The notes under the pieces were generated by a model. It saw only the letters and a list, made by a program, of their open reading frames with translations, was not told the DNA's origin and searched no databases. A program made the translations under genes and the position numbers. Below are positions 1 to 5,779 of a stretch of 5,779 nucleotides of DNA, one piece after another. Position 1 is the stretch's first letter. Each line of letters opens with the position of its first letter. This DNA is from Flavobacterium sp. (GTDB lineage Bacteria > Bacteroidota > Bacteroidia > Flavobacteriales > Flavobacteriaceae). The stretch lies in contig JAUXNR010000652.1 of NCBI GenBank assembly GCA_030682755.1, positions 1-5,779 of the forward strand, in the 5' to 3' direction.

Positions 1-98
1 GCCATATAAGACAATACGACCATTGCCATTAAACCCAAACTGAAATAGATAAAGCTATTTCTTCTGGGATCAACATTAGGATTCTTTTTTGGTTCCAT
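1..98 (-). CDS. tonB: Probable energy transducer TonB, N-terminal fragment (cut by left window edge)
   Basis: Only the first 32 codons (plus two bases) are present, reading leftward from an ATG at 98-96. The visible protein starts MEPKKNPNVDPRRNSFIYFS and runs into a hydrophobic stretch (GLMAMVVLSYM, from residue 22). A short basic cytoplasmic head with the KKNPN..D..R pattern, followed at once by a membrane anchor, is typical of Bacteroidota TonB proteins. In that family the anchor sits in the inner membrane with ExbB/ExbD, and the periplasmic C-terminal domain contacts TonB-dependent receptors. None of the proline-rich or C-terminal domain is visible, so the call rests on the N-terminus and on the familiar gene order. 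It lies 52 bases downstream of the VanZ-like gene on the same strand and could be co-transcribed. No Shine-Dalgarno sequence is seen; the region before the start is A/T-rich, as is usual in this phylum. The alternative is another single-pass membrane protein with a similar head. Confidence 0.7.
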   Translation of the reverse strand, partial: MEPKKNPNVDPRRNSFIYFSLGLMAMVVLSYM

Positions 99-150
99 TA
101 TTTATAATTTTTGAGATGCTAATATATGTATTTATCGAAAACAATCGAAA
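99..150 (-). other. Short intergenic gap between the VanZ-like gene and tonB, with a 7-base direct repeat
   Basis: These 52 AT-rich bases carry two copies of TTTCGAT (minus strand; ATCGAAA on plus at 134-140 and 144-150), offset by 10 bases. No G+C-rich hairpin followed by a T-run is present, so I see no terminator. There is also no full TAnnTTTG promoter element. Read-through from the upstream gene into tonB is therefore plausible, but a weak promoter cannot be excluded. Confidence 0.4.
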
Positions 151-531
151 TTATTTTAAAAATTTAACCTTGGGAAACAATTTATAGATGACTAACGCAG
201 CTATAAAACTTCCAAAAGTGTTGGCAAAAACATCAAAAAGTTCAGGTTGTCTTTTCTCGGTAATTACGCCTTGCAATATCTCAATTATTATGCCATAAAT
301 AACTGAAAATGAAAAACTAAAAATCACAAGAAACCTAAAACTAAACTTTTGTTTTGGAATGGCTAAAAACATTAAAATTGTCAGCCAAAAATAAAAAACA
401 AAGTGAGCAAATTTATCCGAATTTTTTACATCAATGCGAGAAAAATTTTCTGATTCTACCAAACTTAAAACAGTTATAGTTGTGATCCAGAGTATAAAAA
501 CAACTCGAAACAATGTTTGTTTATAATCCAA
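151..531 (-). CDS. VanZ-family small integral membrane protein
   Basis: This is a 126-residue protein with four predicted membrane segments, at about residues 8-25, 41-58, 66-88 and 100-118. It carries the VanZ-like signature: D39-K40..H43 at the start of segment 2, E84 and Q87 at the end of segment 3, then R94, D100, N104 and G107 ([15 protein letters not shown]) entering segment 4. The family is named after vanZ of the teicoplanin-resistance cluster. Small stand-alone members like this one have no settled function, and nothing here implies antibiotic resistance. The start is inferred to be TTG at 531-529. An in-frame TAA lies immediately upstream (534-532), and the first in-frame ATG is residue 53 or later, which would delete the first membrane segment and the DK..H motif. 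The start therefore overlaps the end of gcvH by 11 bases, which suggests translational coupling. The protein ends in a basic tail (KVKFLK), probably cytoplasmic. The family call is firm; the exact start is less so. Confidence 0.85.
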   Translation of the reverse strand: MDYKQTLFRVVFILWITTITVLSLVESENFSRIDVKNSDKFAHFVFYFWLTILMFLAIPKQKFSFRFLVIFSFSFSVIYGIIIEILQGVITEKRQPELFDVFANTFGSFIAALVIYKLFPKVKFLK

Positions 532-901
532 TTAATGCTTTATAAGAATCACTGTCTAATAAATCTTCTAGCTCTGACGGATTTGTAATTCGCATTTCGA
601 TCATCCATCCATCGCCATAAGGATCGTTATTTACTTTCTCAGGATCTGTTTCCAGTAACTCATTAAACGCTGTGATTTCTCCTGAAACCGGTAAAAATAA
701 ATCAGACACCGTTTTCACTGCCTCAACTGTTCCAAAAACTTCATCTCTGTCTAAAGTTTGGTCTAAAGTTTCAACTTCAACATATACTATGTCTCCTAGT
801 TCTTTTTGAGCAAAATCTGTAATTCCAACAATGGCCTTATCTCCATCAATTTTTATCCATTCATGGTCTTTGGTGTACTTTAAATCAGAAGGTATATTCA
901 T
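521..901 (-). CDS. gcvH: Glycine cleavage system H protein (lipoyl carrier)
   Basis: This complete 126-residue protein has the usual length for GcvH. It shuttles the aminomethyl group from the P protein to the T protein, and electrons to the L protein, on a lipoyl arm during glycine breakdown in the cytoplasm. The lipoyl-attachment motif is clear: [20 protein letters not shown], with K63 as the modified lysine. The N-terminal KYTKDHEW (residues 8-15), the [14 protein letters not shown] block (26-39) and the C-terminal [10 protein letters not shown] (91-100) are all family hallmarks. The start is ATG at 901-899, which gives the expected N-terminus, and the stop is TAA at 523-521. No gcvT, gcvP or lipoate-attachment gene lies in the window, so its partners must be encoded elsewhere. 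It follows sprA by 69 bases and overlaps the VanZ-like gene by 11. A possible Bacteroidota promoter lies 17 bases upstream of the start. One oddity is a 12-base tandem near-duplication encoding TLDQTLDR (45-52). Confidence 0.98.
   Translation of the reverse strand: MNIPSDLKYTKDHEWIKIDGDKAIVGITDFAQKELGDIVYVEVETLDQTLDRDEVFGTVEAVKTVSDLFLPVSGEITAFNELLETDPEKVNNDPYGDGWMIEMRITNPSELEDLLDSDSYKALIGL
749..772. repeat. 12-base tandem near-repeat inside gcvH
   Basis: The 11-mer GTCTAAAGTTT occurs at 749-759 and again at 761-771, a period of 12 bases, so the reading frame is kept. On the coding strand it gives TLDQTLDR (residues 45-52), just before the lipoyl motif. The total protein length is normal for GcvH, so this need not be an extra insertion. 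Local sequence convergence or slippage followed by adjustment are both possible. Confidence 0.7.
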
Positions 902-970
902 ATCTATATAAGTTTTAGCAAATGTAATTTTTAGTCACTTAATTTTAAAATGTTTTTAGAACTATTTCCA
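902..970 (-). other. AT-rich intergenic gap between sprA and gcvH
   Basis: These 69 bases separate the sprA stop (TAG, 973-971) from the gcvH start. The gap contains a candidate -7 element (919-926) and the AT-only palindrome ATTTTAAAAT (942-951). No G+C-rich stem with a T-tail is present, so there is no recognisable intrinsic terminator for sprA. gcvH may receive read-through transcripts as well as its own. Confidence 0.5.
919..926 (-). promoter_or_regulatory. Candidate Bacteroidota promoter -7 element for gcvH
   Basis: The minus strand reads TACATTTG, an exact match to the Bacteroidota -7 consensus TAnnTTTG. It ends 17 bases before the gcvH ATG, which would leave a leader of roughly ten bases. 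No TTG stands at the expected -33 distance (the region reads CATTTTAA), so only half of the bipartite promoter is supported. In such AT-rich DNA the match could be chance. Confidence 0.35.
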
Positions 971-3900
971 CTAATTTCCAAAATTATATCGAAGCGTAAA
1001 TCCGGTTCTAATGTTAGTCATTGGGAATGAAGTAGATATTACAGCTTTTGTAAACATATGATCGTAATAAAAAATCATGGTCAATTGTTTGCTAAAAGCG
1101 TAATCTGCCGTTAATTTAGCTGACCAAAGATTTTGTCCGCCCGCCAGCTGGTTGTTATCATAATCTAAATAACGTACGATTGTATTATTATCTCTAAAAG
1201 ATAAATCGGTTCGTATGTTAATATCACTTTTTATTACACCCGTAGGATTATCCGCTAAAGCTGAATTAAAAATCACATCTTTAATTCGATAACCCAATCC
1301 AATTACATACTCCACTCCTTTTTGTTCGGTCAATAAATTATTGTCAAAACTTAGCGAAAGAGCTCTGTCTTTTTTCATTTCCGCTAAAATTTTAAAGGAA
1401 TTTTTCATCTCCATATCAATTCGAATCAACGGATTAAACTGTTCCACTAAATTGATGTTTCCAATTAAGGTTTTGTTGTAATAATTACCACTAACCGGAT
1501 CAATTGTGTTCGGGTTTTGATCAAAATCAAAATTAGAACGGAATGAATTAATTGTATAAGATGCTCTATACCCGTGTTGCAATGAGAATCGTCTGAATTT
1601 ATCTTTAAAAAACTGATAACGCATTAATCCGCTGTATTTCACTGTCCAGTTTGGAATGGGTACATTTCTGAACGGACTTAATGAAACGTCTGATGCATCT
1701 TTACCTGTATAAGCCGATAAAAAGGCAGGAATTAAAACTGCTTGATTGTTTTTTCCATAGCCAATTGGATAACCTTCTGCGTCTAAATTTGCAGGGTCAG
1801 AAATATCAATTCCGCGTTGTATGGCCAATCGGTTGGCTATCTCCAATCTGTTTTGTCTAAATTCATCAAATGGAGCCGAACCATTTTCATCACTTCTGCT
1901 AAATGAAGTTTTAATCATGGAAGTACTGATTGAAAAATTACCAAACGTATAAGGTGATCTGGAATTATATACTCCGTCAGTAACATCATACTGTTCTGAG
2001 AAATTTTCCATATAATTTCTGTCTGCCACTAAGTCAATTGTGAAATCAGGGAATAAATCTACTTTTGCCGTTAGGTTCAATTGCTTATTTACAACTTGTG
2101 TAAAACTTTGGTTAAAATCAGGATAATTGGTCAACCACCCGTTTTTGGCTGCTTGATACCGCACTTCATCTTGCGTACCTAAAACAAATTCTAACGAAGG
2201 ACGAGAAGATCCAAAGAAACCAATCATTGGTAAATAACCCGGCAGTAAAGTTCCCGTATTATGGGTGTAATTTGCTTGAATGTTTTTAACACTGGTTACA
2301 ACACCAATCAAACCATCCAAAAACACATTGCTTTCTTGTGCTACAGGTTGACGTGTGCTTACAATTTTTTCTCCCGGTTTTGGTGGAGCGGGTCTCGGGG
2401 TTTGAGCAGGTTTTTTTGGCCCTTTTGTTAATCCAATATATTTGTAGAATAAATCCATATTCATGGTGGCGTTCAACCTGTGAGAACCTGAGTTTTGAAT
2501 AGTATTTCCTAAATTATAAGAAATCCCGTCTTCTGCCGTATAGGAAGCTAAAGCTAAAGAGGCTCGCTGCCAATTGTAAGTTCCGGTATAAGAATAATTA
2601 GATTTCAAGAAAGTTAAGAAAGGTATCTTATTTAATGGCAACTCATAATTTAAAATCAACTGTTGGTTGTGCTGGTTTGGTGTTCCAATACTCCAATAAT
2701 CATCCCAAATAGTATTGGTATTATCCGGAACATTATCTTCATCCATATAATTTCTAACAAGATTACTTGTGGATGCCGTGTAGTTAATTTTTAATGATTT
2801 GGTAAGATTGAAATTAAAACCGTATTGGTAGTTAAACATATAATTTCTTCTGTACAAGGCATCCAAAGGAATTCCTGTTACTTCAACCTGTCTGAATTGT
2901 TGTCTGTTATACTGTCTTAAAATATTGGAACTAAAATTTATAGAAGACGGCAAATAATTAAAATTGAAATCGCTCAATAATTTCCAATATTGAGATTTTT
3001 TCATAAAAGAATTATTTTTTAACGGCTCTATGGGTTTATTTTGAAAAGCATAGGCATAATCAACTCCAGTTCTGGTTTGTTTATCTATATAATCTTCAAT
3101 TTCAAAATCATGGCGTTCAACTTGATTGAAAGAATGTGATAAGGTTAAATTCTCAACATCATACACTCTTGGTTTTTGTTCAGGGCCTCTGTCTTTTCTG
3201 ACACCAATAAAATTAATACTTTTTCTTTTGGTGTAATCAATTGCTCTGTTTCTGATATTTTCTCTTTCTGCAGCATCAGCAGTAACATCCAACAATTGTT
3301 CTAATCTGATATCTTGATTAAACGGATCATATTCCGGGGTAATAATTTGTTCGCCAATGGCATAATTGAAAGGTAAATTTAATCCCCATTTGTTTGGTAA
3401 AAACTTTCCGAAATTAACATTGGTAACAATATCATATTGCTTCATGTCTTCTCTGCTTCGCTCGTTTACCCCTTGTTCCAAAGAACCAAAACCAATAGTA
3501 CTCATTCTTCCTACTGCAGAAACGGATACCAAATCTGCCATGTTTGAATCCATATTCAAAATAGCAGCCATACCTCCTTTATTGTTCATGTCTGAAACTC
3601 GAAGCTCATTAAACCAAACCTCTCCGCGAATATCTCGTTCCATAGAATGAACTTCTTGGTTGGTAGTGCCGTTTTTAAGTCCAACCATAATCGTTCTAAC
3701 CAAACCAAAATTTGGATTTCCTTTAATACCCAAACGCAATTTTGCAGTTTCTTTGTTTGCCATGGATGGGTCTAAAACGGTTTCATCTACAAAACTAATT
3801 CCAAAAGCATCAGGAGCCGGTGCAGCACCATTAATGTTTAATATTTTGAGTTGCGTTAACAAAGACATGGTCAACTCCATTTCATTTTCTTTTGGCCAAA

Positions 3901-5779
3901 TGTCCTCGGGTGACATACTAAAATGTGGTGTTACTTTTAAAGGAACTTCAACTTGATAAAAGTTTTCAGTAAAGTCATTTCCAAATCGAATGAAAGCAAT
4001 CATCTCGTCATCTTTCAACCCATTTGCATCATTACCTTCTGTTGGTAAAGCTTCGGCATGCAAAAACATTCTCAGTTTGTTAAACTGTCTGAAATCCATT
4101 TCAATGTTTTTGAAAACGGCTCTTGCATCTCCCGGCTCCAAACCACCTAATCCCGGTTCTGATGGTGTCTTTTTAGAAATACGCAATGAAAGCGATTGCT
4201 CATTTTGATTTACAACCGTATTTTGATTATACAATTGCTCTCGTTGAACTCCCGGTGGCAATACATAATTGATGGGTTGTCTGTTACTGTTTTCCAAGAT
4301 GTTAACAGACAATACATCTAATGCAGTATCGTCTTCATCATTTACCTCTGTTGTTTCATTTGGATCCAAGGTTCTTTCAAAACGTCTCCACTCACCTCTA
4401 ACCAATTCTAAAACTCCAAATCGCAACGTAACTTCTTCTGTAAATTCTGTTAAAAACATTCGCATAAATCGAATAGACCTAAAATCAGAAATATTACCAA
4501 TAACATTTTCAGGTTGCGTAACCGGAATTTTAAATTGAATCCAACGAGCATCTGTAGTTTGATTTCCCGGTCCGGGAATTACAGGTGTTGTTTCTACAAC
4601 ATCAGTAATATAATTTTCACCAACTTGCATTCCGGGTCTAACATCAATACTATATTCATAATAAGCATTAATCGTATTCATGGTATTGTCACGATTAATA
4701 TCTTCAACATCTGGAAGTGTAGTATTTCCTCTGTTATTGTCAGACACCGTTACGGGTGAATTGCCTTGAAGACCATTGTAATTTTTATATCGTTCAATGA
4801 TATTTCCTTGTGCATTCAAATAGAACTGATAATTATCTGCTGCCGGATCTTGTAATCCTGCAAAAGCGGGAAATTGTGCCGCCTCTTCATCATCTGTTAA
4901 ACCGTTCAATCCTAAATCTTGTGAGGCTCTGTTTCCTCCATCAGCGTCAAAAGCATAAATTAAAGATTGCGAAGCCGGAACTTTACCCCAAATGGTTGGA
5001 ATTGTTGGCTGTGAAGAACCTGCATTGGGTAATCCGTTTTCATACATTTTTCTTCCATCCTTCAAAACGTCTTCTGATATTTCACCTAAGTTAAAATATA
5101 TTTTCCCTTGGTTTGAAATATCAACTGCTCCGGCACCCACATAGGGGTCCAAAATCCAGAATTGGATATATTCAACGTTTCCTTGTTCAAAATTGGTTGA
5201 ATTTATGGCTCGCATAATACCCCCAAAATTGGTTTCAGGGTTTGGCAAATTGTTTGTTCCTGAAGCTGCTGTATTAAAATTATACGGCCCTCTTTCTCTT
5301 GGATAATACGTTAAATCTAATGTGTTTATAACCGTGGTTTGCCCTTGAACAATATCAGTAACAGGAAATAATTCATTGATAAAAACACGTCTGGTTTTGT
5401 TTGTTGCTAAATCTGCATCCGATATTGCAGACGGTCGTTGCGAAGTATAAAATATTGGATCAATACTATACCAAGATAATTTGGCTCGTTTGAATCCGTA
5501 TTCTAAAGGGATTTCTGAGTTTTCTAAAAAGTTGTAAGTACTGGCAGCATTTCTCGCAGGTACACTTGCCAAACTCCATGCAAAAGGAGAACGCATGTCA
5601 ATGGTGGTTTGCGAACCTTCAAAATCATCTACATAAAGCGTTGCTTCGCCATTAAAATTATCTGCACTTGGTGAATCCGGTTTTAAAAACGCAACTTCAC
5701 CACGAAGAGACAACATTGAAGGGACATCAGTATCAACAAAAGGAAGTTTGTTTGCCAATCGTGTTAAAAAAGGTAATTC
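971..5779 (-). CDS. sprA: Cell-surface protein SprA, T9SS outer-membrane translocon (5' end outside window)
   Basis: The last 1,602 codons of sprA are present, ending in TAG. The frame enters at the right edge as ELPFLTRLANKLPFVDTD. The codon at 5758-5756 is an internal TTG, not a start. SprA (Sov in Porphyromonas gingivalis) is about 2,400 residues in Flavobacterium johnsoniae, so roughly 800 N-terminal residues and the signal peptide lie outside. In that species it is the giant outer-membrane barrel through which T9SS cargo, including gliding adhesins, is exported. Recognisable SprA blocks, numbered from the window edge, are: VDDFEG (50-55), YYPRERGPYNF (158-168), DLGLNGLTDDEE (288-299), EVWFNELR (720-727), EYDPFNQD (816-823), FNFNYLPSSINFSSN (from 938), FRQNRLEIANRLA (1307-1319) and NWTVKYSGLMRY (from 1377). 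The C-terminal half has the alternating aromatic pattern of beta strands. A proline/lysine-rich stretch lies at 1119-1138. I see no cysteine in the visible part, and the frame is uninterrupted. Confidence 0.97.
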   Translation of the reverse strand, partial: ELPFLTRLANKLPFVDTDVPSMLSLRGEVAFLKPDSPSADNFNGEATLYVDDFEGSQTTIDMRSPFAWSLASVPARNAASTYNFLENSEIPLEYGFKRAKLSWYSIDPIFYTSQRPSAISDADLATNKTRRVFINELFPVTDIVQGQTTVINTLDLTYYPRERGPYNFNTAASGTNNLPNPETNFGGIMRAINSTNFEQGNVEYIQFWILDPYVGAGAVDISNQGKIYFNLGEISEDVLKDGRKMYENGLPNAGSSQPTIPTIWGKVPASQSLIYAFDADGGNRASQDLGLNGLTDDEEAAQFPAFAGLQDPAADNYQFYLNAQGNIIERYKNYNGLQGNSPVTVSDNNRGNTTLPDVEDINRDNTMNTINAYYEYSIDVRPGMQVGENYITDVVETTPVIPGPGNQTTDARWIQFKIPVTQPENVIGNISDFRSIRFMRMFLTEFTEEVTLRFGVLELVRGEWRRFERTLDPNETTEVNDEDDTALDVLSVNILENSNRQPINYVLPPGVQREQLYNQNTVVNQNEQSLSLRISKKTPSEPGLGGLEPGDARAVFKNIEMDFRQFNKLRMFLHAEALPTEGNDANGLKDDEMIAFIRFGNDFTENFYQVEVPLKVTPHFSMSPEDIWPKENEMELTMSLLTQLKILNINGAAPAPDAFGISFVDETVLDPSMANKETAKLRLGIKGNPNFGLVRTIMVGLKNGTTNQEVHSMERDIRGEVWFNELRVSDMNNKGGMAAILNMDSNMADLVSVSAVGRMSTIGFGSLEQGVNERSREDMKQYDIVTNVNFGKFLPNKWGLNLPFNYAIGEQIITPEYDPFNQDIRLEQLLDVTADAAERENIRNRAIDYTKRKSINFIGVRKDRGPEQKPRVYDVENLTLSHSFNQVERHDFEIEDYIDKQTRTGVDYAYAFQNKPIEPLKNNSFMKKSQYWKLLSDFNFNYLPSSINFSSNILRQYNRQQFRQVEVTGIPLDALYRRNYMFNYQYGFNFNLTKSLKINYTASTSNLVRNYMDEDNVPDNTNTIWDDYWSIGTPNQHNQQLILNYELPLNKIPFLTFLKSNYSYTGTYNWQRASLALASYTAEDGISYNLGNTIQNSGSHRLNATMNMDLFYKYIGLTKGPKKPAQTPRPAPPKPGEKIVSTRQPVAQESNVFLDGLIGVVTSVKNIQANYTHNTGTLLPGYLPMIGFFGSSRPSLEFVLGTQDEVRYQAAKNGWLTNYPDFNQSFTQVVNKQLNLTAKVDLFPDFTIDLVADRNYMENFSEQYDVTDGVYNSRSPYTFGNFSISTSMIKTSFSRSDENGSAPFDEFRQNRLEIANRLAIQRGIDISDPANLDAEGYPIGYGKNNQAVLIPAFLSAYTGKDASDVSLSPFRNVPIPNWTVKYSGLMRYQFFKDKFRRFSLQHGYRASYTINSFRSNFDFDQNPNTIDPVSGNYYNKTLIGNINLVEQFNPLIRIDMEMKNSFKILAEMKKDRALSLSFDNNLLTEQKGVEYVIGLGYRIKDVIFNSALADNPTGVIKSDINIRTDLSFRDNNTIVRYLDYDNNQLAGGQNLWSAKLTADYAFSKQLTMIFYYDHMFTKAVISTSFPMTNIRTGFTLRYNFGN

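Noticed and set aside
119..144. Possible promoter for tonB: TTG (minus strand, 144-142) followed by TATATTAG (126-119)
   Set aside because: The second element misses one of the six fixed bases of TAnnTTTG and the 15-base spacing is short for Bacteroidota promoters, so it is too weak to list as a feature.
151..531. Teicoplanin-resistance role for the VanZ-like gene
   Set aside because: The family name is historical. There are no vanA/vanH/vanX-type neighbours, and small VanZ-like proteins are widespread in organisms without glycopeptide resistance.
942..951. Perfect palindrome ATTTTAAAAT in the sprA-gcvH gap, considered as operator or terminator stem
   Set aside because: It is ten bases of A and T only, with no loop, no G+C pairs and no extended symmetry. 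This is expected by chance in such AT-rich DNA.
3366..5094. Six plus-strand open frames of 72-98 codons opposite sprA (3366-3650, 3660-3956, 3990-4208, 4269-4538, 4514-4759, 4810-5094)
   Set aside because: They lie wholly antisense to a continuous, well-conserved sprA frame. Their compositions are low-complexity (Ser/Ile/Asn/Leu-rich), they resemble no family I know, and two of them overlap each other.
971..5779. A new secretion or surface system in the giant ORF
   Set aside because: The conserved blocks throughout identify it as SprA, a known T9SS component, and no unfamiliar domain is fused to it in the visible part.

Overview
The window is AT-rich and tightly packed, with every real gene on the minus strand. 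It comes from a member of the Bacteroidota, most likely of the Flavobacteriia/Flavobacteriaceae. The evidence is a SprA-type type IX secretion (T9SS)/gliding-motility protein, a Bacteroidota-style TonB N-terminus, no clear Shine-Dalgarno sequences, and one match to the Bacteroidota -7 promoter element (TAnnTTTG). I do not assign a genus.

Layout in the direction of transcription, from the right edge to the left: (1) the C-terminal two thirds or so of sprA (5779 down to 971), open at its 5' end; (2) a 69-base AT-rich gap with a possible promoter; (3) gcvH, complete (901 to 521), the lipoyl carrier of the glycine cleavage system; (4) a small VanZ-family membrane protein (531 to 151) that begins at a TTG inside the end of gcvH, overlapping it by 11 bases; (5) a 52-base gap with a 7-base direct repeat; (6) the first 32 codons of a probable tonB (98 to 1), cut by the left edge.

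The proteins do not form one obvious pathway. SprA is the outer-membrane translocon of the T9SS. TonB would energise outer-membrane transporters. VanZ-like proteins are inner-membrane proteins of poorly defined role. GcvH is a cytoplasmic carrier of one-carbon metabolism, here without gcvT or gcvP. From memory, the order sprA-gcvH-vanZ-tonB recurs in Flavobacteriia, so the window looks like an ordinary conserved core-genome block. I found no RNA gene, mobile element, CRISPR array or convincing terminator, and no evidence of a new system. The open frames on the plus strand are antisense shadows of sprA.
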